The notes: generated by a model not told the origin, from the sequence alone. A stretch of DNA of 64,000 nucleotides from Microtetraspora glauca (GCA_001570385.1 BBYL01000034.1:1-64000); one strand, 5' to 3'. Positions 25,155-36,761 are shown, counted from the first letter of the stretch. Translations and numbers: made by a program.

Positions 25155-26038
25155 CGTCCACGGCCGTGCCGGGCACGACCGGCGCCCCGGGCGTGCGGCG
25201 CCTGGCGCTCTCCGCCGCGATGCTGGCACCCGCGGGTGTCGTCACCCTGGCCCTCGTGGTGGCGCCGCTGGTCCTCGTGATCCGCAACAGCTTCGCGCGG
25301 ACCGACGCGTACGGGAACGTCCAGGGCGGTTTCACGCTCGACAACTACGGCCGGCTCGCCGACCCCGTCTTCCTGAAGGTCCTCGGCTACAGCCTGGGCG
25401 TCGCCGCGGCCACCACTGTCGCCTGCCTCGTGCTCGGGTACGTGGTCTCGTACTACGTGGCGAGCCGGCCCCCGCAGCGGCAGCTCGGGCTGCTCCTCCT
25501 GATCATCGTTCCCTTCTGGACGGACTTCCTCGTCCGGACCTTCGCCTGGATCAACCTGCTCAGCCCGGGCGGGCCGGTGAACAGCGTCACCGACGCGATC
25601 GGCCTGACGAGCGGCCCGGCCGGATGGATCCCCAGCCAGGGCGCCTCCTTCATCGGCCTCGTCTACGCGTTCCTGCCGACCGCGATCTTCCCGATCTACG
25701 CCTCACTGCGCGGCATCGACCCCTCGCTGAGCGAGGCCGCCCGCGACCTCGGCTGCGGGTGGTGGCGGGTGCACGGCAAGGTGCTGCTGCCCATCGCGCG
25801 GCCCGGACTGCTCGCCGCGTTCCTGCTGGTGTTCGTGCCGACCCTCGGCGTCTTCGTCATCCCCGTGCTGCTCGGCGGAGGCAAGGACCAGCTGGTCGGC
25901 AACCTGATCGTCACGCTCTACACGGAGTTCCGCGACCAGCCGATGGGGGCCGCGGTCTCCGTCCTGCTCCTGGTGCTCCTCCTGGCGTGCCTGGCGGCGG
26001 CCGGCGTGGTCACCCGGCGGTTGAGGAGGAAGGCATGA
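25151..26038 (+). CDS. Polyamine-type ABC transporter permease (PotB-like)
   Basis: A 295-residue inner-membrane permease of the spermidine/putrescine group. It has six or so hydrophobic segments starting at LAPAGVVTLALVVAPLVLVI (residues 25-44), and the EAA loop reads EAARDLGCGWWRVHGKVLLPIARPG (about 196-220). A long first periplasmic segment with NYGRLADPVFLKVL matches PotB/YdcU-like proteins. It is the first large gene of an importer whose permease partner, binding protein and ATPase follow. The start is the GTG at 25151, coupled to the leader ORF. The substrate may be a polyamine or another cationic or amino compound. Confidence 0.85.
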   Translation: MTSTAVPGTTGAPGVRRLALSAAMLAPAGVVTLALVVAPLVLVIRNSFARTDAYGNVQGGFTLDNYGRLADPVFLKVLGYSLGVAAATTVACLVLGYVVSYYVASRPPQRQLGLLLLIIVPFWTDFLVRTFAWINLLSPGGPVNSVTDAIGLTSGPAGWIPSQGASFIGLVYAFLPTAIFPIYASLRGIDPSLSEAARDLGCGWWRVHGKVLLPIARPGLLAAFLLVFVPTLGVFVIPVLLGGGKDQLVGNLIVTLYTEFRDQPMGAAVSVLLLVLLLACLAAAGVVTRRLRRKA

Positions 26039-26856
26039 CGCGCGGCAAGCCACGGGTCCACGTGATGGACCGGATCTCGGCCTGGCTGGCGCGCGGGGTC
26101 ATCGCGTTCCTGTACGTGCCGATCGTCGCGGTCGTGGTCCTCTCCTTCAACGCCTCCGACGTCACCTACCGGTGGACCGGCTTCAGCACCAAGTGGTACG
26201 CCGAGCTCGCCGGGGACACCGACCTGCTGGCGACCCTGCTGACCAGCGTGGAGGTCGCGGTGCTCGCCGCGACGCTGGCCACGGTGTGCGGCCTGCTGGC
26301 GGCAATGGGGCTGAACCGGCTCCGGTCGAGGTTCCGCGGCGTGTTCATGGCCGGGCTGTTCCTCCCGCTGGTGGTGCCGGAGATCGTGCTCGGCGTGGCG
26401 CTGCTGTCGATCTTCGGCGCGCTCCACGTCGGCCTGGGGATGGGCACGCTCGTCCTCGGCCACCTGGTGGTGACCCTCCCGTACGCGGCGCTGATCGTCT
26501 TCGGCGCGTACGGATCGCTGGACCCGTCGCTCGGGGAGGCCGCGGCCGATCTCGGCTGCCGCGGCTGGACGGCGTTCCGCAAGGTCACGTTCCCGCTGCT
26601 GCGCCAGGCTCTCGCGGCCGCCTGGCTGCTGAGCTTCACGATCTCCTTCGGGAACATCGTGATGTCCACCTTCACCAACGGGGTGGGCTCGACCACTCTG
26701 CCGCTGCGCGTCTACTCGCTGCTCAAGGGCGGACTGACCCCTGAGATCAACGCGCTGGGCACGCTCCTCGTCCTGTTCACCTTCCTGATCATTGTCTGCG
26801 TCGGGGTTCGGCAGATGCGTCAGGTCCTCACCGGCGGCAACCGCTCGCCGCAGTGA
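26035..26856 (+). CDS. Polyamine-type ABC transporter permease (PotC-like)
   Basis: A 273-residue second permease, paired with the preceding one as in PotBC. Hydrophobic helices begin at GVIAFLYVPIVAVVVLSFNAS, and the EAA loop is EAAADLGCRGWTAFRKVTFPLLRQ (about residues 168-191). The start ATG overlaps the stop of the first permease (ATGA) after an AGGAGGAAGG ribosome site. Its WTGFSTKWYAEL segment is characteristic of the PotC side of this family. Confidence 0.87.
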   Translation: MTRGKPRVHVMDRISAWLARGVIAFLYVPIVAVVVLSFNASDVTYRWTGFSTKWYAELAGDTDLLATLLTSVEVAVLAATLATVCGLLAAMGLNRLRSRFRGVFMAGLFLPLVVPEIVLGVALLSIFGALHVGLGMGTLVLGHLVVTLPYAALIVFGAYGSLDPSLGEAAADLGCRGWTAFRKVTFPLLRQALAAAWLLSFTISFGNIVMSTFTNGVGSTTLPLRVYSLLKGGLTPEINALGTLLVLFTFLIIVCVGVRQMRQVLTGGNRSPQ

Positions 26857-26877
26857 CGTACTCCGAAAGGGACCATC

Positions 26878-27948
26878 ATGCGTAGAAGCATCCTCGCCAC
26901 CGCGGTGGCCGCGACCTTCCTCCTCGCCACCGGCTGCGGGGCGAGCGGGTCGGACTCCTCCTCGGGGGGCTCCTCCGGTGGCGGCACGCTGCACGTGTAC
27001 GCCTGGGCGGGGGAGATCCCCGACTCCGTCGTGAAGGGCTTCGAGCAGGAGACCGGCATCAAGGTCACCCTCGACACCTTCGACAGCAACGAGACGATGA
27101 CCGCCAAGCTGAGCACCGGCGCGTCCGGATACGACGTCGTCGAGCCCAGCCAGTACTCCGTCCAGCAGTTGATCGGGCAGCAGCTCATCGAGCCGCTCGA
27201 CCACTCGCGGATCCAGGGCCTGGACAACCTCGCCGAGAAGTTCCGGAACCCGAGCTACGACCCCGGCCTCAAGTACAGCGTGCCGTGGATCTGGGGCACG
27301 ACCGGTCTCGCCTACACCGACGCGTGCGTCAAGGAGCCCGTGACGAGCTGGAAGATCCTCTTCGACCAGAAGTACAAGGGCAAGGTCTACATGCTCGACA
27401 ACATGCTGGCCAGCTACATCGCCGCGCTCCAGGTCACCGGATCGCGGGCCACCACCACGGACGAGGCGCAGATCGCCAGGGCGACGGACGCCCTGCTCGC
27501 GCAGAAGCCCGTCCTCGCCGGGTACAACTCGACGAACTACGCCCAGCTCCTGTCGACGGGCCAGGCGTGCGCCACACAGGCATGGAGCGGCACCTCCATG
27601 GCCAAGGCCGTGCAGTCCGACTCCAACGTGCACTACGTCCTCCCCGAGGAGGGCGGCTCGATCTGGACCGACGGCCTGGCCATCGCCAAGGGCGCCAAGA
27701 ACGTCGACGCCGCGTACGCGTTCATCAACTACCTGCTCCGCCCGGAGGTCGCGGCGAAGGCCACCGACGACGGCGCGTCGGCCAGCGCCAACGAGAAGGC
27801 CCGCGAGCACATCAAGAACACCGACGCGCTGAAGAACGCGGCGGTGTACGCGCCCGACGAGAGCATCGCGAAGGCCGACTTCCTGCTCGACCCGGGTCCG
27901 GCGATCCGCCACTTCCAGCAGGGCTGGACGAAGGTCAGGGCGTCCTGA
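26878..27948 (+). CDS. Polyamine-type ABC transporter substrate-binding lipoprotein (PotD-like)
   Basis: A 356-residue extracytoplasmic lipoprotein. The signal peptide ends in the lipobox LATGC at residues 16-20, then a Ser/Gly linker (SDSSSGGSSGGG). The mature fold opens with LHVYAWAGEIPDSVVKGFEQETGIKVTLDTFDSNETMTAKLS, the SBP_bac_8/PotD pattern, and includes VPWIWGTTGLAYTDACV and PEEGGSIWTDGLAIAKGAKN. Binding-pocket residues cannot be placed with confidence, so the ligand could be putrescine, spermidine or a related amino compound. Confidence 0.86.
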   Translation: MRRSILATAVAATFLLATGCGASGSDSSSGGSSGGGTLHVYAWAGEIPDSVVKGFEQETGIKVTLDTFDSNETMTAKLSTGASGYDVVEPSQYSVQQLIGQQLIEPLDHSRIQGLDNLAEKFRNPSYDPGLKYSVPWIWGTTGLAYTDACVKEPVTSWKILFDQKYKGKVYMLDNMLASYIAALQVTGSRATTTDEAQIARATDALLAQKPVLAGYNSTNYAQLLSTGQACATQAWSGTSMAKAVQSDSNVHYVLPEEGGSIWTDGLAIAKGAKNVDAAYAFINYLLRPEVAAKATDDGASASANEKAREHIKNTDALKNAAVYAPDESIAKADFLLDPGPAIRHFQQGWTKVRAS

Positions 27949-29030
27949 TGGCACGGGCGACGGCGCCGGCCGTACGGCTGACCGGTGTGGCCAAGTCCTT
28001 CGGCGAGGGATACGCGGTCTCCCGCGTCGACCTGTCGATCGCGCAGAACGAGTTCTTCTCGATCCTCGGTCCCTCCGGCTGCGGGAAGACCACGCTCATG
28101 CGGATGATCACGGGCTTCGAGACGCCGACCGAGGGCGAGATAGAGCTGAACGGAGTGCCCGCGTCGGGCCTGCCGGCCCACAAGCGCGACCTCAACATGC
28201 TCTTCCAGAGCTACGCGTTGTTCCCGCACCTCGACGTCTACGAGAACGTCGCGTTCGAGCTGAAGGTGCGCAAGAAGGCGCGTGCCTCCGTGCCGCGTGC
28301 CGTCCGGGACGCGCTGGCCCTGGTCCGGCTGGAAGGCTACGAGAAGCGCAGGATCAGCCAGCTCTCCGGAGGCCAGCGGCAGCGGGTCGCCCTGGCGCGG
28401 GCCCTGGTGTCGCACCCTTCGCTGATCCTCCTCGACGAGCCGCTCGGCGCGCTCGACCAGAAGCTCAGGGCCGACATGCAGCTGGAGCTGAAGCGGCTCC
28501 AGCGGGAGGTCGGGGTGACCTTCGTCTACGTCACCCACGACCAGGAGGAGGCCCTCACCATGTCCGACAGGATCGCGGTCATGGAGGCGGGGCGGATCCT
28601 GCAGGTCGACACGCCGAGGGCGATCTACGAGTCGCCCGCCACCCGCTTCGTGGCGAACTTCATCGGCACGTCCAACTTCCTGTCCGGGCGGCTGGCCCGG
28701 GGCGGCACCGCGCTGGCGGTGGACGGGCTCGGCGAGATCCCGGTGCCGCGCACGGACCTGCCCGACGGCACCGGCGTCCACCTCGCCGTGCGGCCGGAGA
28801 ACGTCCGTGTCACCGCCGCGGGCACGCCGGTGGAGAGCGGCGCCGTGTCGCTGCGGGCGACTCTCCGGCAGGAGGTCTACCTGGGCAGCGGCGTCCGCTA
28901 CCACTGCGCGCTTCCCGGCGAGCTGCCCTTCGTCGCCGAAGTGGCGGGCGCCCAGGGTGACGCCGTCGCGGTCGGTGACGAGGTCGTCGTCAGCTGGTCG
29001 CCCCAGCGGTCCCGGGTCCTGGCCGAATAG
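27948..29030 (+). CDS. Polyamine-type ABC transporter ATP-binding protein (PotA-like)
   Basis: A 360-residue ATPase. It has Walker A GPSGCGKTT, Q-loop FQSYALFPHLDVYENV, signature LSGGQRQR, Walker B LILLDEPLGALD and switch THDQEEAL. A C-terminal TOBE domain (about residues 265-350) is typical of PotA/MalK-type subunits and often mediates regulation. The ATG at 27948 shares one base with the binding-protein stop (TGATG). With the two permeases and the lipoprotein it completes a canonical four-part importer. Confidence 0.9.
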   Translation: MARATAPAVRLTGVAKSFGEGYAVSRVDLSIAQNEFFSILGPSGCGKTTLMRMITGFETPTEGEIELNGVPASGLPAHKRDLNMLFQSYALFPHLDVYENVAFELKVRKKARASVPRAVRDALALVRLEGYEKRRISQLSGGQRQRVALARALVSHPSLILLDEPLGALDQKLRADMQLELKRLQREVGVTFVYVTHDQEEALTMSDRIAVMEAGRILQVDTPRAIYESPATRFVANFIGTSNFLSGRLARGGTALAVDGLGEIPVPRTDLPDGTGVHLAVRPENVRVTAAGTPVESGAVSLRATLRQEVYLGSGVRYHCALPGELPFVAEVAGAQGDAVAVGDEVVVSWSPQRSRVLAE

Positions 29031-29070
29031 CGCGGCAGCGCCGCACACGAACGATCAAGGAGAAACCAGA

Positions 29071-29859
29071 GTGAAGGTCGCCGTCGCCCAGTTCGAACCG
29101 AGCGGGGATGTCGCAGCGAATCAGGCCGTAATCGTGGACATGGCCCGCCAGGCCGCCGAGGCGGGAGCGCAGGTCGTGATCTTCCCCGAGGAGGCGATGA
29201 TCCCGTCCGACGCGGTGGCGTCGCTGCCGGAGGCCGCCGCCGCGTACTGGTCCGGGTTCCTCGGCCACCTGCGCACCACCGCGGCCGGTCTCGGCGTCGC
29301 GCTGATCGCCGGAGGCTTCGAGGACAGCGGAGCGGCCCTGCCGTACAACAGCGTCGCGGCCGTGGACGCGGACGGCCAGGTGCTCGGCGTCTACCGCAAG
29401 ATGCACCTGTACGACGCGTTCGCCTACCAGGAGTCGCGGTACGTGATGCGCGGGGACGACGGGCCCTGCGTCGTGCGCATCGGTGACTTCAACGTCGGGC
29501 TGGTCAACTGCTACGACGTCCGCTTCCCGGAGTTCACCCGCTCACTCGTGGAGATGGGGGCCGACGTGCTCGCGGTCTCCGCCGCCTGGGTACGCGGGCC
29601 CCTCAAGGAGGACCACTGGCGCACCCTCGTGCGCTGCCGGGCGATCGAGAACACCTGCTGGGTGCTGGCCTCCTCGCGCAGCGGTCCGGACTGCGTCGGC
29701 CAGAGCCTCGTCGTGGACCCGCTGGGCGTGGTCCGGGGTGCTCTGGGCGAGGAGCGGCAGGCGCTGATGACCGTCGAGATCACCAAGGAGCGGCTGGACC
29801 ACGCCCGCGCCACGGTGCCCGTGCTGCGCAACCGCCGCATCATCGTGGGAAAGGTGTGA
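29071..29859 (+). CDS. Carbon-nitrogen hydrolase (nitrilase superfamily amidase)
   Basis: A 262-residue cytoplasmic amidase. The catalytic triad is visible: Glu in VIFPEEAM (about residue 42), Lys in VYRKMHLYDAF (about 111) and Cys in GLVNCYDVRFPE (about 147). This layout is that of omega-amidase, N-carbamoyl-putrescine amidase and related C-N hydrolases. Because it follows a polyamine-type importer, it may hydrolyse an amide of the imported compound (inference). The GTG at 29071 has AAGGAG 8 nt upstream and its end overlaps the RraA-like start. Confidence 0.87.
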   Translation: MKVAVAQFEPSGDVAANQAVIVDMARQAAEAGAQVVIFPEEAMIPSDAVASLPEAAAAYWSGFLGHLRTTAAGLGVALIAGGFEDSGAALPYNSVAAVDADGQVLGVYRKMHLYDAFAYQESRYVMRGDDGPCVVRIGDFNVGLVNCYDVRFPEFTRSLVEMGADVLAVSAAWVRGPLKEDHWRTLVRCRAIENTCWVLASSRSGPDCVGQSLVVDPLGVVRGALGEERQALMTVEITKERLDHARATVPVLRNRRIIVGKV

Positions 29860-30536
29860 GCTCCGTGCCCCTCATCATGCGCGACCTGCCCGGACGGATC
29901 GACCCCTCGCTGCTCGAACGCGCCGGCGCGGTGGACTTCGCCACGCTCGGCCACTATCTGGAGGACGGCTTCACCGGTCCTGAGCTGCGCCGCCTCGCCG
30001 GGGACCGCCGTGTGGTCGGCCGCGCGGTCACGGTACGGATCACGCCGACGGACTCCACGATGCTGCACCACGCGGCGGGCATCGTGGAACCCGGAGACGT
30101 GGTCGTCGTGGACTGCGGCGGCGGCCTGCGGCACGCGCCCCTGGGCGAGGTGGTCGTGAACGCGCTCGCCGCCAGGGGTGCCGCCGGCGCGGTCGTCGAC
30201 GGGACGTGCACCGACATCGACGCCCTGCGCGCCCTCGGCCTCCCCGTCTACGCCCGAGGCACGTCGCTGCTCACGACCAAGCTGCATGGCATCCCCGACG
30301 GGGGGCTGAACATCCCCGTGAGCTGCGCCGGCGTCACCGTGCGTCCGGGCGACGTCGTCCTCGGCGACGCGAACGGGCTCCTGATCACCCCGGCCGACCG
30401 GCTCGTGGCGGTCCTCGACGAGGCGCTGGCCGACGACAAGGAGGAGCCCGCCCTGGTGGCGGAACTCTGGCAGGGCAGACCACTCGGAGAGCTGACCGGC
30501 GCCACCACCACCCTGCACGACCTCATGAAAGGCTGA
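29856..30536 (+). CDS. RraA-like / HMG-aldolase-family protein
   Basis: A 226-residue protein of the RraA/4-hydroxy-4-methyl-2-oxoglutarate aldolase superfamily. Diagnostic pieces are GDVVVVDCGGG (about residues 81-91), HAPLGEVVVNALAARGAAGAVVDGTCTDIDALRAL and NIPVSCAGVTVRPGDVVLGDANGLLITP. In this superfamily D-G-x-x-R/C-D holds the metal and oxoacid; here the usual Arg appears as C or T (DGTCTD), so an aldolase activity is uncertain. Its position in a catabolic-looking operon favours an aldolase or decarboxylase over RNase E inhibition. It starts at the GTG overlapping the nitrilase stop. Confidence 0.82.
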   Translation: MSSVPLIMRDLPGRIDPSLLERAGAVDFATLGHYLEDGFTGPELRRLAGDRRVVGRAVTVRITPTDSTMLHHAAGIVEPGDVVVVDCGGGLRHAPLGEVVVNALAARGAAGAVVDGTCTDIDALRALGLPVYARGTSLLTTKLHGIPDGGLNIPVSCAGVTVRPGDVVLGDANGLLITPADRLVAVLDEALADDKEEPALVAELWQGRPLGELTGATTTLHDLMKG

Positions 30537-30538
30537 TC

Positions 30539-31252
30539 GTGTTCATCAAAGCCGCCATCAACGGCGGGCGCGCCACCTCCGAGCACGCCGCGACCCCTGT
30601 CACCGCCGAGGAGATCGCCGCCGAGACCCGGCAGGTGATCGAGGCCGGGGCCGACGTGGTCCACCTGCACCCGCGTGACTCCCGCGGCGAGCAGTCCATC
30701 GCACCCGAGGACGTGGACGCCGTCATCGCGGAGGTGCGGCGGGTCGCCGGCGGTGCGGTGGTGGGCATCACCACCGGCCTGTGGACCTGCCCCGGCGGCC
30801 ACCCGGAGAGGTACGACCGCGTCAAGGCGTGGAACGTGCTGCCGGACTTCGCGTCGGTCGCGTTCTGCGAGGAGGGGGCGGCGGAGACGGCGGAGTTGGT
30901 CGTCGCGCGCGGCATGATCCTGGAGAGCGCGGTGTGGAGCGTGGAGGACGTGCCCGCCCTGCTCGCCTCCCCGACCCTGCGGGACAACGTCCGTGTCCTC
31001 ATCGAGCCGATGGACGAGGACCCCGAGACCGCGGTCGAGCACGCCCGCGCCATGGCCGCGCTCCTGAAGGAGGGCGGCGTCGAGTGCCCGCTGCTCTACC
31101 ACGGCGACGGGCCGACCGTCTGGCCGGTGCTGCGGGCCGCGCTCGCCGACGGGCATCAGGTGCGCATCGGCCTGGAGGACGGCCTGACCCTTCCGGACGG
31201 CCGCCTGGCGGCGGGCAACGTGGACCTCGTTAAGGCGGTGCTCTCGCTGTAG
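30539..31252 (+). CDS. BKACE-family beta-keto acid cleavage enzyme
   Basis: A 237-residue TIM-barrel protein of the 3-keto-5-aminohexanoate cleavage family (BKACE, formerly DUF849). The metal-binding HLHPRD (about residues 41-46) lies in GADVVHLHPRDSRGEQS, with VGITTGLW and ESAVWSVEDV later. Family members join a beta-keto acid with acetyl-CoA to give a CoA ester and acetoacetate. It is somewhat shorter than the usual ~275-300 residues. It is the last gene of the importer operon, 2 bp after the RraA-like stop. A role in breaking down the imported compound is inferred. Confidence 0.84.
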   Translation: MFIKAAINGGRATSEHAATPVTAEEIAAETRQVIEAGADVVHLHPRDSRGEQSIAPEDVDAVIAEVRRVAGGAVVGITTGLWTCPGGHPERYDRVKAWNVLPDFASVAFCEEGAAETAELVVARGMILESAVWSVEDVPALLASPTLRDNVRVLIEPMDEDPETAVEHARAMAALLKEGGVECPLLYHGDGPTVWPVLRAALADGHQVRIGLEDGLTLPDGRLAAGNVDLVKAVLSL

Positions 31253-31332
31253 GCGGCAGCGGGCCGATTACACAATTACGATCGCTCGCAGCGAACTCGC
31301 GCAAGCAAGGGAACACAAGAAGGCTCTCGTTA

Positions 31333-31353
31333 GTTGAGTCGGCACAACTCAAC
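31333..31353. promoter_or_regulatory. HAIR-type HspR-binding inverted repeat before lon
   Basis: GTTGAGT-N7-ACTCAAC, 18-38 bp upstream of the lon ATG. It matches the HAIR consensus CTTGAGT-N7-ACTCAAG in arm length and spacing, with one changed base at each outer end, still perfectly symmetric. HspR is known to repress heat-shock genes, including lon in some actinobacteria, through such sites. Heat-inducible control of lon is therefore likely. Confidence 0.75.
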
Positions 31354-31370
31354 CTTTTGGGAGCGACCAG

Positions 31371-33746
<2,376 letters not shown>

Positions 33747-33763
33747 TCGGCCGCGATCCATCT

Positions 33764-33804
33764 CGTACGGCTCGCGCCCCGCTCCTGGGGGCGCGAGCCG
33801 TACG
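33764..33804 (+). terminator. Strong hairpin terminator after lon
   Basis: A perfect 17-bp stem (CGTACGGCTCGCGCCCC and its complement) with a 7-nt loop starts 18 bp after the lon stop. No U-run follows, as is common in this phylum. Confidence 0.75.
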
Positions 33805-33938
33805 CGTGCGCGGACGGGAGGCAAGGGGGCGAGGCGAGAAGGCGGGGCCGGCTCACAGGAGGGAGGGCGTGGATGTGAGATAAACCACATTGATTGTCGG
33901 GAATTATCGGAATTCACCGCCCTGGTCCTCTGTTGGTG

Positions 33939-34019
33939 ATGACCGTGAACGTGATGTGCGACGGAGCCATGGCCCTGCGGGAGCGGGGCGTCATGATGTG
34001 CGGCTGTCGCCCGGCCTGA
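33939..34019 (+). CDS. Met/Cys-rich 26-codon leader ORF upstream of metNIQ
   Basis: An ATG-to-TGA frame of 26 codons contains five Met (positions 1, 6, 11, 19, 20) and three Cys (7, 21, 23), with the dense run GVMMCGC near the end. It lies 0.16 kb before metN in an otherwise gene-free leader that follows an AT-rich patch at about 33885-33915. Enrichment for the amino acid whose uptake follows is the classic sign of a leader peptide that senses charged tRNA. Its own ribosome site is weak (GTTGGTG), so translation is uncertain. Confidence 0.45.
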   Translation: MTVNVMCDGAMALRERGVMMCGCRPA

Positions 34020-34060
34020 GCCCCAATTCCTTGATCGTTTCTCGCTCCGAAGGCCTGTTC

Positions 34061-34186
34061 ATGAATTCCCCCACGAACTTCCTCGTCCTGCGCCGTTTCA
34101 GCCACCTGCCGTTCCCTCCGGGGACCCGCCGGTCGTGCTCGTCCACCGTCGCCGGCGTCGTCATCGTTCCTGGGGAAGTCTCGTGA
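34061..34186 (+). CDS. Possible 41-residue ORF translationally coupled to metN
   Basis: The ATG at 34061 has GAAGG 7 nt upstream, and its TGA overlaps the metN GTG (TCGTGA). The peptide (MNSPTNFLVLRRFSHLPF...VIVPGEVS) has no recognisable domain. It may be a coupling ORF, part of an attenuation leader together with the Met/Cys-rich frame before it, or chance. No riboswitch fold was recognised in 33805-34182. Confidence 0.35.
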   Translation: MNSPTNFLVLRRFSHLPFPPGTRRSCSSTVAGVVIVPGEVS

Positions 34187-35148
34187 TCAAAGTGTCCGGT
34201 CTGCGCAAGGTCTACGGCTCCGTCGTGGCCCTCGACGGCGTGGACCTCCACGTCCGCAAGGGTGAGATCTTCGGTGTGCTCGGGCAGAGCGGCGCCGGGA
34301 AGAGCACCCTGCTGCGCTGCGTCAACCTGCTCGAACGCCCGACGGCGGGGGCCGTCACCGTCGACGGGCGGGAGCTGACCGCCCTGGGCGAGGGGGAGCT
34401 GCGCCGGGCGCGGCAGGGCATCGGCATGATCCACCAGCACTTCGCCCTGCTGTCCTCGCGCACCGTCGCCGGGAACGTGGCCTTTCCACTGGAGATCATG
34501 GGCATGCCCCGCGACCGGCGGGCCAAGCGGGTCGAAGAGCTGCTGGAACTGGTGGGCCTGACCGGAAAGGCGAAGGCGTACCCGGCGCAACTCTCCGGCG
34601 GCCAGAAGCAGCGCGTCGGCATCGCCCGTGCGCTCGCGGGCGAGCCGTCGGTGCTGCTGTCGGACGAGGCCACCTCGGCGCTCGACCCGGGGACCACGCA
34701 GTCGATCCTGGCCCTTCTCAAGCGGCTCAACCGCGAGCTCGGGCTGACGATCCTGCTGATCACGCATGAGATGGACGTGATCAAGGCGGTCTGCGACTCC
34801 GCGGCCATCATGAGCGACGGCCGGATCGAGGAGGCGGGGCCGATCCCCGAGCTCCTGGCCAGGCCGGGGTCCCGGCTCACCCAGGAGCTGTTCCCGCTGC
34901 CGCCCGCGGAGCCGGGCAGCGTGACGATCACCTTCACCGGCACCTACACCGGCCGCGCCGACGAACCGGTCGTCTCCCAGGTCGTACGGAAGTTCGACGT
35001 GGACGTGAACATCCTCGGCGGCGCGCTGGAGGACGTCGCGGGCGTCTCGGCCGGACGGCTCCGCGTACGGCTGACCGGTGAGGAGTCCGGCGCGGCGCTC
35101 GGCTACCTGCGCGACCGCGGTCTGCTCGTGGAGGTGGCTTCCCGATGA
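34183..35148 (+). CDS. metN: Methionine ABC transporter ATP-binding protein MetN
   Basis: A 321-residue ATPase of the D/L-methionine importer. It has Walker A GQSGAGKST, Q-loop HQHFALLSSRTVAGNV, signature LSGGQKQR, Walker B VLLSDEATSALDP and switch THEMDVIK. The C-terminal NIL domain (about residues 245-321, TITFTGTYTGRADEP...) is the methionine-sensing transinhibition module that defines MetN. The GTG at 34183 was chosen because homology begins there. metN, metI and metQ are adjacent in canonical order. Confidence 0.93.
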   Translation: MIKVSGLRKVYGSVVALDGVDLHVRKGEIFGVLGQSGAGKSTLLRCVNLLERPTAGAVTVDGRELTALGEGELRRARQGIGMIHQHFALLSSRTVAGNVAFPLEIMGMPRDRRAKRVEELLELVGLTGKAKAYPAQLSGGQKQRVGIARALAGEPSVLLSDEATSALDPGTTQSILALLKRLNRELGLTILLITHEMDVIKAVCDSAAIMSDGRIEEAGPIPELLARPGSRLTQELFPLPPAEPGSVTITFTGTYTGRADEPVVSQVVRKFDVDVNILGGALEDVAGVSAGRLRVRLTGEESGAALGYLRDRGLLVEVASR

Positions 35149-35801
35149 CCTGGTCGGACATGAGCCCCCTGCTGTGGGAGGCCACGGGGCAGACCGCGCG
35201 GATGGTCGTCTGGTCCACGCTGTTCACCGTCCTGTTCGGGCTGCCCCTCGGCGTCGCGCTGGTCGGCACCGACAGGGGCGGGCTGTTCCCCGCTCCGGTC
35301 GCCCGCCGGATCCTCGGCCTGGTGGTCAACGTCGGCCGTTCGCTGCCGTTCATCGTGCTGATGATCGCCGTCATCCCGGTGACCCGGTTGATCACCGGCA
35401 CCACCATCGGCACCGGCGCGGCGGCGGTCCCGCTCACGATCGGCGCCGTGCCGTTCTTCGCGCGACTGGTGGAGACCGCCCTGCGCGAGGTCGGCAGGGA
35501 CGTCGTCCAGGCCGCGCAGGCCATGGGCGCGAGCCGGGTCACGATCGTGGGCAAGGTCCTGCTGCCCGAGGCGCTGCCGGGCCTGATCGCCGCGCTCACG
35601 GTCACCGTCGTCACGCTCATCTCGTACTCGGCGATGGCGGGTGTGATCGGTGGAGGCGGCCTGGGCGACCTCGCGGTCCGCTACGGATACCAGCGGTTCG
35701 AGACCGCTCTCATGATCGTCACGGTCGTGGTGCTGATCGTCCTCGTGCAGGCGGTTCAGAGCCTCGGCGACGCCGTCAGCCGTCGGCTCACCCACCGCTG
35801 A
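35145..35801 (+). CDS. metI: Methionine ABC transporter permease MetI
   Basis: A 218-residue permease with about five membrane segments. The family motif is VGRSLPFIVLMIAVIPVTRLITGTTIG (about residues 64-90), and the ATPase-contacting loop is EVGRDVVQAAQAMGASRVTIVGKVLLPEALPG (about 117-148). SYSAMAGVIGGGGLGDLAVRYGYQRF is highly typical of MetI. The ATG overlaps the metN stop by four bases (ATGA). Confidence 0.94.
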   Translation: MTWSDMSPLLWEATGQTARMVVWSTLFTVLFGLPLGVALVGTDRGGLFPAPVARRILGLVVNVGRSLPFIVLMIAVIPVTRLITGTTIGTGAAAVPLTIGAVPFFARLVETALREVGRDVVQAAQAMGASRVTIVGKVLLPEALPGLIAALTVTVVTLISYSAMAGVIGGGGLGDLAVRYGYQRFETALMIVTVVVLIVLVQAVQSLGDAVSRRLTHR

Positions 35802-35891
35802 CTTCACGCCCTTTCCCCTTCCCGCCGCCCGGCTCGACGGGGCGGTCCCGTTTCGTCACCCAGATTTCGTCACACAAGGAGTGGTCACACC

Positions 35892-36737
<846 letters not shown>

Positions 36738-36761
36738 TCCCGGCTGATATCTCGGACATAA

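Noticed and set aside
31354..31370. A fourth CelR/CebR operator before lon (TTGGGAGCGACC)
   Set aside because: Only the left half-site matches; the right half CTCCCA is missing and it overlaps the ribosome site of lon.
33805..34182. A SAM or other known riboswitch upstream of metNIQ
   Set aside because: I could not find the conserved stems or core of any riboswitch class; only short ORFs and AT-rich promoter-like sequence are visible.
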